Part shown: positions 41,751 through 50,938 of the stretch, piece after piece
How positions within the stretch are numbered: the stretch's first letter is position 1
Layout of the letters: the number at the start of each line of letters is the position of its first letter
Source of the DNA: Acidobacteria bacterium Ga0077553
Lineage (GTDB): Bacteria; Acidobacteriota; Terriglobia; Bryobacterales; Bryobacteraceae
NCBI GenBank assembly: GCA_001464575.1
Contig: LNFE01000153.1
Coordinates: forward strand, 1-54,442
Direction of reading: 5' to 3'
DNA: 54,442 bases
The notes under the pieces: model-generated
Databases searched by the model: none
Told to the model about the DNA's origin: nothing
Seen by the model: the letters and a program-made list of their open reading frames with translations, nothing else
Translations under genes and position numbers: made by a program

Positions 41751-44424
41751 GGGGTAAAGGGATGGACTCGTGTTCGTGGATCATCTGGCGCTCGTTATTG
41801 TCTTCGGCGCTCTGTTGACGGTGCTTCTGCGTAATGGCCTGCGACGATTCGTCGGCCTTGAAACGGCGGAATAGCTTCTCTTCGCGATCGGCTTTGGCCG
41901 TGTCGCCGAGCCCGCGGTAGGCGAGCATCAGCGTGTAGTGGGCTTGGACATCTTCGGGGTCAATGGCGAGCACCTTTTCGAGCGCGGCCACCGACTGCGG
42001 GTATTTCCGTTGCAGGAACAGCAGGCGGCCGATCTGATTCTGGGCCACGCGGTCCCGCGGGTACTTGTCCACGACTTTGGCGAGGCTGGCGAGGGCGTCG
42101 TCGAAGTTGCCGTCGGCCTTTTGAACAAGGGCTTGGAAAAAGTGGACGCGGGCCAGGGAGGGGTCGATGTCGAGCGCCTTGGCGAGGTAGGGCTTCGCGG
42201 CATCGGTTTCGCCTTCCTGAATCAGGGCACGGGCCACGTTCAGCCAGCCATCGGCGTAGGTTGGTTCGGCTTCGGTGACCTTCTTGAAGGCGTATTCAGC
42301 GCCCTTCAGATCGCCTTGCAGCAGGAGGCCAATGCCCCAGTCGTTCCAGCGTTCGCGGGCCGCGCGGCTGGGGACGGACTTCCATTGCGTCGAGTTGGGG
42401 CCGATGGGGAGTTCAACGCGGGACGCGGCGAGGGTGACAATCGGCAGCACCGGAATTTCGCCCTTGATTTGGCCCGAAACATTCTTGGGAATATTTGCCT
42501 TATCGAACGAGTACTCGCGGCTGTCGTGGTGGACGCTGGCTTGGCCCGATTCGGCTTTTCCGGCGTAGGCATACTGGTTGTAGTAGTGCGAGAACTTGCG
42601 GTAGTTCAACTTGGCCGTAAACGTCAGGGGCCCCTTGGCTTTCTCGGGGATCTTGACGCGGTAGTGGACCGTGTCAGCAGCGCCCGGCGGAATCGCGCGA
42701 ACGTAGAAGGCGCTGCGGGCCTGCCAGGCGTTGCGCTTGTTGATGGGGTTGCCTTCACCGTCGAGGAGGAAGGAGCGGTAAAAATGCGCGCCGGGTTCAA
42801 CGGCGCCGTCCTCTTCGAGGGAACCGGACCAAAAGACGGTTTGGCCGGTGGCGTCCTTGCCTTCGAGCTCCAGCCAGATATCAAAGGAGTCGATGGTGCC
42901 GCCGGGGAAGAAGTGGCCGATCTTGCGCGTGCGGACTACGACATCGAGGCGGATGGTCTGGCCCGGTTGAAACGAGGCGCCCGACTCGTTGAGCGGCGCG
43001 GCGAGGTCGCCGACTTCGCGGATCATGGTGGCGCCTCCGGATTCAGCCTCTTCCCCAACCACGTTGAGCGAGGCCAGCATCGGCGCTTCGCCCGAACGCC
43101 GCTGCATCTGCAGGGCGCCGTCGTCCTTGATGGGCGACGCGGCGAAGATGTCGACGGAGATGAAGCCGGAGGTGAGGAAGTTCTTGGTCACCTCCAGTTG
43201 CTCTTGGTCCTTGTTGACGTGCGCGACGGCCATGTTGGCGCCCGGGAAGCGGTGGTTATGAATTTTGCCGTCCTTGTTGCCGGGGTCCTTCGAATCGACG
43301 AGGGGCATGTGGCAGTCGGTGCACGTGGAGGTCTTGGGCGGGTAGTAGAAGCTGCGCGCGCCCTGGCCCGAGACGCCTGAGGCTTGCCAGTTGTCGTAGT
43401 CGTTAAAGCCGCGAATCCAGCGGTAGTTGTTCACCGGAACATCGAGGTGGACCTTATGGCAGGCCGAGCAGAATTCGGCCGAGTCCTGCTTCATGAATGG
43501 CTTGATGAAGGTGCGGCGATGGGGCTCGGGGTCGAGGTAGGTGAGGAAGTTATCGAAGGCGCGGATGTAGCGGTTCCGGCTCGAAGCCAGTTCGTGCAGC
43601 GGAGGATACTCGATGGTGAAGCCGCCGTTGCCCATCGAGCCCTCGACCGCCGTGATCGAGTGGCAGGAGACGCAGCCGAGGCCGTTCTGCGCTTCGGGGG
43701 TGTCGATTTGATCCTTGATCGGCTTTTCGAAACGACCGTTGAAGAAGACGGCGTGGTCATGGCAACTGGCGCACCACTTGCTGCCCTGCGTACCGCTCAG
43801 CTCCTGCATCTGCTCAATGGACTTGCGGTAGTACTGATTGTTGAAGCTGGCGAAGTGGTGGACGGAACTGTCCCACTGCTTGTAGGCGTCGACGTGGCAC
43901 TCGCCGCAGAGCTTCGAGTCCATGAAGAAGTCAGAAGGGATGGTGCCGCCGACGTTGGTCTTGGCCGAGCTGGGCCAGAAGGGGCTCTTTGGGCCACCGC
44001 CTTCCTCTTCCATTGAGGCCGGGACGACCTTGGGATTGAGAATACGCTGAGCCGGTTGGGGAGCGAGCGGTGAGAGCAGCAGGGCAAAGGCGGGGACGGC
44101 GGCGTACTTCAGCAGGTGCTGGCGGAAATGATACAGCGCCCACAGGGCGGCGACCGCGCCAAGGGCCATGTGGGCCCACAGCAGCCGGTTGTTCTCCGTA
44201 ACGGCGCCCGCGTAAGTGAGCCACGCGCCGGTGGCGAAGACGGCCACGGCGAACAGTTGCAGCGGCCGCGGAAGGAAGCGGAAGGCGATGAAGAAGACAG
44301 CGCCGCCGAGCCCCAGATGCAGCAGGACATTCGCCATGTAGAAAATCGTCGGCGATGCGAAGGCCGCGATGTAGGCGGTATTGGCCAGGAGCGCGACGAA
44401 CAGAATGGCGCTGAGTTTCTTCAT
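41602..44424 (-). CDS. Membrane-anchored pentaheme cytochrome c with C-terminal TPRs
   Basis: 940-aa protein. Four or five helices in residues 1-120 anchor it in the inner membrane. The cytochrome domain (cytochrome c-554-like) has five CxxCH haem sites at residues 173, 218, 251, 319 and 368 (CGECH, CASCH, CVSCH, CSACH, CTDCH). A beta-rich middle (about 400-680) is followed by TPRs (YADGWLNVARALIQEGETDA, VRFFQ/DDALASLAKVVDKYP, YPQSVAALEKVLAIDPEDVQ). The last about 48 residues are arginine/proline-rich and read out of frame through the start of the CRTAC1 gene, so the original stop may have been lost. ATG overlaps the preceding gene's stop (TGA). Probable role: multistep periplasmic electron transfer. 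Confidence 0.9.
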   Translation of the reverse strand: MKKLSAILFVALLANTAYIAAFASPTIFYMANVLLHLGLGGAVFFIAFRFLPRPLQLFAVAVFATGAWLTYAGAVTENNRLLWAHMALGAVAALWALYHFRQHLLKYAAVPAFALLLSPLAPQPAQRILNPKVVPASMEEEGGGPKSPFWPSSAKTNVGGTIPSDFFMDSKLCGECHVDAYKQWDSSVHHFASFNNQYYRKSIEQMQELSGTQGSKWCASCHDHAVFFNGRFEKPIKDQIDTPEAQNGLGCVSCHSITAVEGSMGNGGFTIEYPPLHELASSRNRYIRAFDNFLTYLDPEPHRRTFIKPFMKQDSAEFCSACHKVHLDVPVNNYRWIRGFNDYDNWQASGVSGQGARSFYYPPKTSTCTDCHMPLVDSKDPGNKDGKIHNHRFPGANMAVAHVNKDQEQLEVTKNFLTSGFISVDIFAASPIKDDGALQMQRRSGEAPMLASLNVVGEEAESGGATMIREVGDLAAPLNESGASFQPGQTIRLDVVVRTRKIGHFFPGGTIDSFDIWLELEGKDATGQTVFWSGSLEEDGAVEPGAHFYRSFLLDGEGNPINKRNAWQARSAFYVRAIPPGAADTVHYRVKIPEKAKGPLTFTAKLNYRKFSHYYNQYAYAGKAESGQASVHHDSREYSFDKANIPKNVSGQIKGEIPVLPIVTLAASRVELPIGPNSTQWKSVPSRAARERWNDWGIGLLLQGDLKGAEYAFKKVTEAEPTYADGWLNVARALIQEGETDAAKPYLAKALDIDPSLARVHFFQALVQKADGNFDDALASLAKVVDKYPRDRVAQNQIGRLLFLQRKYPQSVAALEKVLAIDPEDVQAHYTLMLAYRGLGDTAKADREEKLFRRFKADESSQAITQKHRQQSAEDNNERQMIHEHESIPLPHAPSTTPRHVHRHDPPQRAAQPRPLPRSDQGSRPQFRAQQRPSGQTLAP

Positions 44425-47267
44425 CGGGAGCTAGTGAGGGGCCGGAGCAACCGGAGGGCCGGCCGCGTGTTGTATTCGCGGGTCCATCCGGTATCGGGTC
44501 CAACTTCGCCGTATTGTTTCATGGAGCGGAATGGCAGGGGAATAGTAGATTTCGAGTACGCGGTGTTGGCGTCCTGGTCCTTCGCCCAGCCCTGAACTTT
44601 GAGCAGGAAATCGCGGCGGAAGCCGACTGGTGGCGGGGGCAGCGCCGGGAACCGCAGACGGAGCTCATCGCCCGAGCCCATCAGGACCAGGCGGTCGTCG
44701 GCTTGGTTCAGCAGAGCAGCGACCGGGCCGTAGCGGGTATAGAGGCCGGGCGTCGGATTCCACATCGACGTGGCACGGACCGGTTCATAAGCGAAGCGTT
44801 CGGGCTGCAGGCGCTGCGGATGGACCGTCACCGGGGAGAAGCCGCGGAACTGCAGTTCGGCGGTGGCGGTGAGTTCATGCTGGCGGACGGTGGGCGCTTC
44901 GGTCTGCTCGCTCAGGAAGATCTCGTCCCAATAAAGAGCGAGGCCGGAGACGATGCGGACCTCGCGGCTGGCGGAGAGCCACTTATCCGTCAGATCCACC
45001 ACGATCGTCTTGGGTTTGCCCGCGGGCATGCCCATGTCTTCGATCACGGTTTGCCAGCGGCCTTGTGCGTTCTTCACCTGAAGCTGCGGCATCAGAAGCT
45101 GATCCGGAGCCGACTGCGCCGCGCGGAGGAAGGTACTGCCGTCAGCCCAATCGACCCAGCCGGAGAGCACGAGAATCGCGCGGCCATTGGCCGCGACCGG
45201 TCCGAAATCGAGATCGACGTGGGAGCGTTCGGCTAAGCCGTCGATCGTACGGCGGAAACCGTCGACGTATTGCGCATCCCGCGCCAGAAGGCGAGGAAGC
45301 ACATCGCGGCCGCCGTGGTCGCGGGCCGTGCGGGGACGGATGGCCTTTTCCACGCCGAAGAGGCGGAACTCGGGGAACGGCGGCGACTTGAACTTGTCGT
45401 TGGTATACAGGTCGACCTTCGCGGGGTGGTCGACGGCGATGAGCTTGATCTCGTCGAGGTAAGCAACCTCGGCGAGCTCCTCGGTGAGGCGAACTTCGTA
45501 GTGGTCGTCCCGGGGAACAAGCGAGGAGCTCGGGATCTGGATGTACTCGTCCTGATCGGCTGGGAAGAAGGTGCCATCGCCGGAGGAAGCGCCGAGAGGG
45601 GCAACGCCAAGAACGTCGGTGATGTACTCAAACTCACGGCCGTTCCACGTCCAGACCATCGGACAGGAGCCGGAGAGACGCTGTGCCTCCTTAAACTCGT
45701 GGGCCTTATTGGCGGCGATGCGGGTCTCGTTCTGGATCAGGCCGTTGGCCCACGTGATGCGGATGGCGTCCGCCTCTTTGTACTGGCGGAGGTTGAACGT
45801 GATCGGCGTACCGTCATAGAGGCGCTTCTGATAGAGGCCCCCAGCCTTGACCTCCACTTCGGAGCCGGGAGCGTGGGGCAGGTTCTTCACTCCGGTGAGC
45901 TTGATGCGGAGCCAGTTAGCTTGGGCGGGCGTCCGGTTCAGCGCGCGGACGGCTCCGTTGGCCGTGAGCAAAAGGAGGTCCATTTTGCCGTCGCTATCGA
46001 AGTCAGCCGCCGTGGCGGCGGTGACGCCGGCGGGCCAGTTGGCTGGAGTGACCAAGGCGCCCCAGCGGTAATTGCCTTCGTTGCGGCGGATACCCTGAGA
46101 GGTGACGAGATCGAGCATGCCGCGACCTTCGAGGTCAACGGCGGTGAGGCCGCCGGGGCCGTCAACGGGCGTGAACTTGCCCTCTTTGTTCCTTAGAATG
46201 CCCCCGGGGTGGAGCAGATCCATTTCGGCGCGGTTCGCCAGATCAAAGGCCTGCGGCAGGCCGATGGGCGGCAGCGGCTCCGCTTCGTAGCGTCCGGCGA
46301 GTTGATCGCGATAGAGCACCGCACCCTTGTTGGGATGGATCAGCACGAGATCCATACCCTTTGTCTCGAAGACGGCGCGGAATGTCATGCCGCCGATGGC
46401 AGCGGGTTCGGCGAAGGGAAAGTCCGCCGTGCGATCCACCTTGCCCGCCTCGCCCTGGTTGCGGAGAAGTTTCGTTTGCGGACCGAGGACGAACTCATCG
46501 AGATCGTAGTCGTGGTCGTAGTCGAGGAGGATGGTGCTCGACGCGGCCGGGGCCGCTGCTTTCTCGAAGACGAACTGCACGGGCACGGGCGCCGGGGAGG
46601 CTGGGACGGGCTCGGCGTCATCAAGGATTTCTGAGTAGAAGTTCCACTCCATGTCTTCTGGAATCGCCGAACCTTCCTGCTCCCTTTTGATCCTTTGGAA
46701 GGCGGCTAACTCCGCCGCGGCCTCGTCTTTGCGGCCGGCTTGGCGATGGAGGTTGAACAGTTGAAAGTGAGGGGCGAAGATGTTGGAGTCAAGCTCAGCG
46801 GCACGCCGAAACGAAGCCATTGCCGCATCGGTCTGACCGCTCTGCTTTTGCAGCACGCCGAGGTTGTAGTGGCCACCGGCGTTGAGGGGCACCAGCTTGA
46901 CGAACTGCTCCATCTGCGCCAGCGCCTTGTCCGTCTCGCCCAGGCGTTTCCACTGGATTCCCAGGTTGTACCAGGTGTGCGGGAGGGCCGGGGCCTGTTT
47001 CTGCACCTTGGCAAGCTCCGCCATGGCCCGCTCCGTTTCCCCGGTGCGAAGGAGAGACAGAGCAAAATTCAGCCGTTCGCGGGGCGAGGCCGGGGCGAGT
47101 GCCAGCGCTTTCTGAAATTCCCCGACCGCTTCCTTTCCGGTCGTGGGGTTTTCGTAGAAGGCCTTGCCGAGGTTGCGGAGCGTCGCGAGACGCTCCGCAA
47201 CCGGGGCGGCAGGGGTTTGAGCCAGCAATGCGGCGATCAGAAAAACGAGGCTGAGGTAGCGCATCAC
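44421..47267 (-). CDS. Secreted TPR / FG-GAP / ASPIC-UnbV protein
   Basis: 948-aa exported protein, first in the operon. Signal peptide is residues 1-16 (LIAALLAQ). TPRs occupy about residues 25-200 (LPHTWYNLGIQWKRLGETDK, LNAGGHYNLGVLQKQSGQTD). FG-GAP repeats follow (LLDYDHDYDLDEFVLG, TAADFDSDGKMDLLLLTANG), then an ASPIC/UnbV-type domain (GSEVEVKAGGLYQKRLYDGT, IRITWANGLIQNE). The last 350 residues start CPMVWTWNGREFEYITDVLG and look like a separate beta domain without a name known to me. It shares an ATGA with the cytochrome gene. The combination suggests a scaffold that holds cytochrome and CRTAC1 protein outside the membrane. Confidence 0.88.
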   Translation of the reverse strand: MMRYLSLVFLIAALLAQTPAAPVAERLATLRNLGKAFYENPTTGKEAVGEFQKALALAPASPRERLNFALSLLRTGETERAMAELAKVQKQAPALPHTWYNLGIQWKRLGETDKALAQMEQFVKLVPLNAGGHYNLGVLQKQSGQTDAAMASFRRAAELDSNIFAPHFQLFNLHRQAGRKDEAAAELAAFQRIKREQEGSAIPEDMEWNFYSEILDDAEPVPASPAPVPVQFVFEKAAAPAASSTILLDYDHDYDLDEFVLGPQTKLLRNQGEAGKVDRTADFPFAEPAAIGGMTFRAVFETKGMDLVLIHPNKGAVLYRDQLAGRYEAEPLPPIGLPQAFDLANRAEMDLLHPGGILRNKEGKFTPVDGPGGLTAVDLEGRGMLDLVTSQGIRRNEGNYRWGALVTPANWPAGVTAATAADFDSDGKMDLLLLTANGAVRALNRTPAQANWLRIKLTGVKNLPHAPGSEVEVKAGGLYQKRLYDGTPITFNLRQYKEADAIRITWANGLIQNETRIAANKAHEFKEAQRLSGSCPMVWTWNGREFEYITDVLGVAPLGASSGDGTFFPADQDEYIQIPSSSLVPRDDHYEVRLTEELAEVAYLDEIKLIAVDHPAKVDLYTNDKFKSPPFPEFRLFGVEKAIRPRTARDHGGRDVLPRLLARDAQYVDGFRRTIDGLAERSHVDLDFGPVAANGRAILVLSGWVDWADGSTFLRAAQSAPDQLLMPQLQVKNAQGRWQTVIEDMGMPAGKPKTIVVDLTDKWLSASREVRIVSGLALYWDEIFLSEQTEAPTVRQHELTATAELQFRGFSPVTVHPQRLQPERFAYEPVRATSMWNPTPGLYTRYGPVAALLNQADDRLVLMGSGDELRLRFPALPPPPVGFRRDFLLKVQGWAKDQDANTAYSKSTIPLPFRSMKQYGEVGPDTGWTREYNTRPALRLLRPLTSSR

Positions 47268-47279
47268 TGACTATCGTAC

Positions 47280-49364
47280 CTATCGAACTGCGAGCGACGT
47301 GACGTTGGCGGTAGCCGCCCCGACACGCAGCATGACGTTGGCTTGGCCGGGCGTGAGCCCGGTGGGGATGTTAGCCAGCACGATGTAGATGCCCGGGAAA
47401 CCAGGAATCGTCGTCGTGCCAAGCACCGTGGCGTCACGGCCACCAATGGTGAGAGAGGCAGCCGCGGCAACGATGTTGGCCGAATCCGGGATCTGCCCCG
47501 TTGCCAAAGCCGGCATGGTCTGGCCGAGGCCGGTGGTCACGAAAGCGATGGTCTCCCCTGCCCGCGCCGCGCTTTCAGGCCGGACGATGGAGAAGTCGGC
47601 CACGCGGACGGCAAACGCGCCAACCGTATCGAAGAACATCGCGGGAGCGATGGGCGCCACGGTGACCTGGAAGCGGTTCGAGGCGCCGTTCGAGGAGGTC
47701 ACAACGACATCATGATTCCCAGCCGGGGCTTCAAACGGAACCTGACCGACGATGTAACCGGAAGGGTTGTTGCGGGGCTCGAAACCCAGGGTGATGATCG
47801 GCACCGGAATGCCGCCCATCGTGATGGAAGTGCCGTTGGCCGCCGTGGGAAGCTGGAAGCCGACGAGACCGCTGAGGTTGGTGGAGACCTTGGCGAGGTC
47901 CTCGCCAAAGATAGTGAACTGTCCGCCCTGCGCGAGGGTCCGGACACGGGTATCGCTGACGGCACTGATGATGTCCACAATGCGGGGCATGCGAGTATTC
48001 GCGGGAGCCAGTTGGGCACGCACGGCGCCACCGGCGTTCACGGTGGTGTGGAGGTTGAGGTAGTGGTTTTCCGGATTGCGGAGGACCGAATTGAGCGACG
48101 TGAGCGGCTGGCCGCCAATGACGTTGATGGGCCGCCAGATGTTGCCGAAGCCGGTGGCCGAGACGACGCTGCGTTCCCCGGCGGCGATACCGCTGTTGAT
48201 CGTCACGGGGCCGTTGACGCCGGCGGCGGCGTCGTGAATGTGGAGGCCAGTGAAGGTGGTCGCCTCGGGGAACCGATGATTCACGTCGAAGATAAACCGG
48301 GCGGCGGTAACGTTACCGGTCCGATCGCGCAGGGCGTAAATCAGCGCATTGCCCATGGCGGAGGCGTTCAGGCCGGCGATGGGCGGCACTTCGTTGGCGG
48401 GAGACATCATCGTCCGGAACGAAATCGGTTCCGTATCGAAAAGCTGGGAGCGGATGAGGCCGCCGGGGTTCACGCTGGTGTGCAGGTTGACATAGTAGTC
48501 GCCCGGAGAGTCGAAGAGACCTTCCAACGTCGAGACTTGGGTGGCGACCGCAGTGTTCACCTCGACCGGATAGATCAAACTTCCCATGCCGTTGGCGGGA
48601 GCGGTAACCGAGGCCGCGCCGGTGATGCCGGTATTGATGATGACTGGGCCGTTGACGCCCGCGGCGCCGGAGTGGATGTGGAGGCCCGTGATGGTGCTGT
48701 CACCGGGGATGGTGTAGTTCACGTCGAACGTCACCACGCCAGCGGCCAGCCGGCCGTTGTCATAGGCACGCACCGCTTCAATGGCGCCGACGCCAGAAGC
48801 GGTGACGTTGGTGATGGCCGGGACTTCGTTGGCCGGGGACATGAGGCCGAGCAAAGTCGTGCTTTCGGCGCGCATCACTTGGCCGCGAATCACGCCGCCC
48901 GGGTTGACGGTGGAGTGCAGGTTGACATAGTAACCGGCCGGATTCTCAAACATGCCGCGCAGCGTGGCCAGGCCCGCGGTGTTGTCCGGGGTGACCTGCG
49001 CTTGGCGCGAGAGGATGCCGCGAAATGGAGCGGCGATGGTGACGGAGTTGGCTCCGGCGGCGATGCCGGTGTTGACGGTCACCGGTCCGTTGACGCCGGC
49101 GGCGCCGGAGTGGATATGCAGCCCGGTAAAGGTGGTTTCGCCGGGGAACGTGTAGAGAATCACGAAGTCCACAGAGCCAGACACAATCTGGTTCTGAGCG
49201 TCCCTCATGACATGGGCATACAGGAGGGCGGTGCCGCGCGCGTCAGTACTGACGGGGGGCACCTCATTGGCTGGGGAGAGAGAAGCAAGGAACGTGACGG
49301 TCTCGGAACGTTGCGCGAAGGCAGACGCGACGAGCGCAAAAAGAGCAGCTATAGTTTTTTTCAT
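47280..49364 (-). CDS. Secreted triple-CHRD protein with TIGR03437-like C-terminus
   Basis: 694-aa exported protein. Signal peptide is residues 1-17 (LVASAFAQ). Three CHRD domains follow in tandem (about 20-165, 166-305, 306-450); each has SPANEVPP/A-I and the F/T-G-L-H-I-H-S/D-G-A-A-G-V-N-G-P-V motif, then GxYYVNLHTxVNPGGxIRxQ. The last 230 residues (IVDIISAVSDTRVRTLAQGG, FTIFGEDLAKVSTNLSG, FVTTGLGQTMPALATGQIPD, VLANIPTGLTPGQANVMLRV) match the Solibacter C-terminal domain TIGR03437. CHRD is found in chordin and bacterial proteins; the function is unknown. Start 49364 is preceded by AGGG. It faces no partner; the next gene is glpK, 73 bases upstream. Confidence 0.88.
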   Translation of the reverse strand: MKKTIAALFALVASAFAQRSETVTFLASLSPANEVPPVSTDARGTALLYAHVMRDAQNQIVSGSVDFVILYTFPGETTFTGLHIHSGAAGVNGPVTVNTGIAAGANSVTIAAPFRGILSRQAQVTPDNTAGLATLRGMFENPAGYYVNLHSTVNPGGVIRGQVMRAESTTLLGLMSPANEVPAITNVTASGVGAIEAVRAYDNGRLAAGVVTFDVNYTIPGDSTITGLHIHSGAAGVNGPVIINTGITGAASVTAPANGMGSLIYPVEVNTAVATQVSTLEGLFDSPGDYYVNLHTSVNPGGLIRSQLFDTEPISFRTMMSPANEVPPIAGLNASAMGNALIYALRDRTGNVTAARFIFDVNHRFPEATTFTGLHIHDAAAGVNGPVTINSGIAAGERSVVSATGFGNIWRPINVIGGQPLTSLNSVLRNPENHYLNLHTTVNAGGAVRAQLAPANTRMPRIVDIISAVSDTRVRTLAQGGQFTIFGEDLAKVSTNLSGLVGFQLPTAANGTSITMGGIPVPIITLGFEPRNNPSGYIVGQVPFEAPAGNHDVVVTSSNGASNRFQVTVAPIAPAMFFDTVGAFAVRVADFSIVRPESAARAGETIAFVTTGLGQTMPALATGQIPDSANIVAAAASLTIGGRDATVLGTTTIPGFPGIYIVLANIPTGLTPGQANVMLRVGAATANVTSLAVR

Positions 49365-49437
49365 GGAATACCCTGGATACCCAGACAATATCCCACTTGA
49401 TGCTCGTTAACAGCAGGGTGCGCCAAGAATTAACAAG

Positions 49438-50916
49438 TTAGGAACGGGTGCGGGCCACCGCCTCATTCCAACCGGACCACAGGGCGTCCCGCTGCGAGGC
49501 AGGCATGGCGGGTTCGAAAACCCGGTCGGCTTTCCAGAACGATTCGACCTCCGGCAACGAACCCCAATAGCCGACGGCCAACCCCGCGAGGTAGGCGGCG
49601 CCAAGGGCGGTGGTCTCGTTGTCCTGCGGGCGCACCACGGGACACCCGAGCATGTCGGCCTGAAACTGCATCAGGAAGTTGTTTTGCGCCGCGCCGCCGT
49701 CGACGCGGAGTTCGGTGAGCGGAGCGCCGGAGTCGGCCTCCATGGCCTGCACGAGTTCGCGCGTTTGATAGGCCATGCTTTCGAGGGTGGCGCGCACGAG
49801 TTCGGCGCGGCCGGTGGCGAGTGTCATGCCGGTAAGGCTGGCGCGGGCGGCGGCGTCCCAATGGGGTGCGCCGAGGCCGACGAAGGCCGGCACGAGATAG
49901 ACGCCGCCGGTGTGCGGGACGGAAAGTGCGATCTGCTCCGTCTCCGGGGCAGACTCGATGATACCGACCTTGTCCCGCAGCCACTGAACGGCCGCGCCAG
50001 CGATGAAGATGGACCCTTCGACCGCGAACTGCGCGCCAGAGCCGAGGTTGGCCGCTCGAGTGCCAAGCAACCGATGCGTGGATACGGGCATCTCCCCACC
50101 GGTATGCAGCAGCGCAAAGCAGCCGGTTCCATAGGTGTTCTTCGAAAGGCCTTTGCGAAAACAGGCCTGGCCAGCGAGGGCCGCCTGCTGATCTCCAGCG
50201 ATGCCCGCGATGGGAATCTCCGCGCCGAGAACCGAGGCCGCCACCTGACCGCAGACCCCGCTCGATGGAACGATGCGGGGCAGCATGGTGCGCGGGATTC
50301 CGAAGAGGGCAAGCAGCTCGTCGTCCCATTCGCCGGTGGCAAGGTCCATCAGCATGGTGCGGGAGGCGTTGGTGGGATCGGTGACGTGCACGGCACCGGC
50401 CGTCAGATTCCAGATCAGCCACGTATCAATATTGCCGAACAACAGGTCACCGGCTTCGGCGCGGGCCCGGGCGCCGGGGGTATGGTCGAGGATCCACTCG
50501 ACTTTAGAGCCGGAGAAGTAGGCGTCGATGACTAGGCCGGTCTTGGCCGTGATGCGGGCGCCGTCGGACGAATCGGCCAGGGCACGGCAACGGTCGGCCG
50601 TGCGCCGGCACTGCCAGACGATGGCGGGAGCAATCGGTGCGCCGGTATGGCGATCCCAGACGACCGTGGTTTCGCGCTGGTTGGTGATGCCGACGGCGGC
50701 GATTTCCTGCGGCTGCGCGTCAATTTCGGCCAGGGTGCGGCGCATGGCATCCAGTTGGGCCGTCCAGATCTGGGCGGCGTCCTGCTCTACCCAGCCGAGT
50801 TGGGGGTAGCGGCAGGGGATGGGAACGGTCGCCATGGCCAGGCGCCGGCCCTCCTGATTGTAGAGCGCCGCACGAGCGGACGTGGTTCCTTCGTCAAGGG
50901 AGAGAATATAACGCAC
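49438..50916 (-). CDS. glpK: Glycerol kinase
   Basis: 492-aa FGGY-family kinase that phosphorylates glycerol to glycerol 3-phosphate using ATP. Features are the N-terminal phosphate loop LSLDEGTTSARAALYNQEG, GWVEQDAAQIW, the catalytic and glycerol-binding block GITNQRETTVVWDRHTG with WQCRRT, FSGSKVEWILDHTPGARARA, FGNIDTWLIW, and the ATP-site GTGCF and DGGAAQNNFLMQFQAD. Length equals that of E. coli GlpK. Start is a GTG at 50916, fitting the usual V/M-R-Y-I-L start; the frame is open 22 codons further upstream through the intergenic region. No glpF or glpD lies in the window. Confidence 0.95.
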   Translation of the reverse strand: MRYILSLDEGTTSARAALYNQEGRRLAMATVPIPCRYPQLGWVEQDAAQIWTAQLDAMRRTLAEIDAQPQEIAAVGITNQRETTVVWDRHTGAPIAPAIVWQCRRTADRCRALADSSDGARITAKTGLVIDAYFSGSKVEWILDHTPGARARAEAGDLLFGNIDTWLIWNLTAGAVHVTDPTNASRTMLMDLATGEWDDELLALFGIPRTMLPRIVPSSGVCGQVAASVLGAEIPIAGIAGDQQAALAGQACFRKGLSKNTYGTGCFALLHTGGEMPVSTHRLLGTRAANLGSGAQFAVEGSIFIAGAAVQWLRDKVGIIESAPETEQIALSVPHTGGVYLVPAFVGLGAPHWDAAARASLTGMTLATGRAELVRATLESMAYQTRELVQAMEADSGAPLTELRVDGGAAQNNFLMQFQADMLGCPVVRPQDNETTALGAAYLAGLAVGYWGSLPEVESFWKADRVFEPAMPASQRDALWSGWNEAVARTRS

Positions 50917-50922
50917 CCGCCG

Positions 50923-50930
50923 ATTATAAT
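50923..50930. promoter_or_regulatory. Divergent overlapping -10 element (ATTATAAT)
   Basis: The AT-rich ATTATAAT sits in the 22 bases between glpK (minus) and the next gene (plus). It holds an exact TATAAT on both strands (50925-50930 plus, 50928-50923 minus). Each lies 6-8 bases before its start codon, so transcripts would be nearly leaderless. No good -35 is visible on the plus strand; TTGAAG (50949-50944) is a possible one for glpK. Confidence 0.4.
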
Positions 50931-50938
50931 GGAGAGAT

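Noticed and set aside
47900..49200. Repeated DNA blocks as a possible CRISPR array
   Set aside because: The repeats are degenerate, in frame and spaced by about 420 bases; they are the duplicated CHRD domains.
47343..49400. 685-codon frame antisense to the CHRD gene
   Set aside because: No recognisable domain and biased Gly/Asp/Arg/Val composition; the minus strand encodes well-defined CHRD domains.
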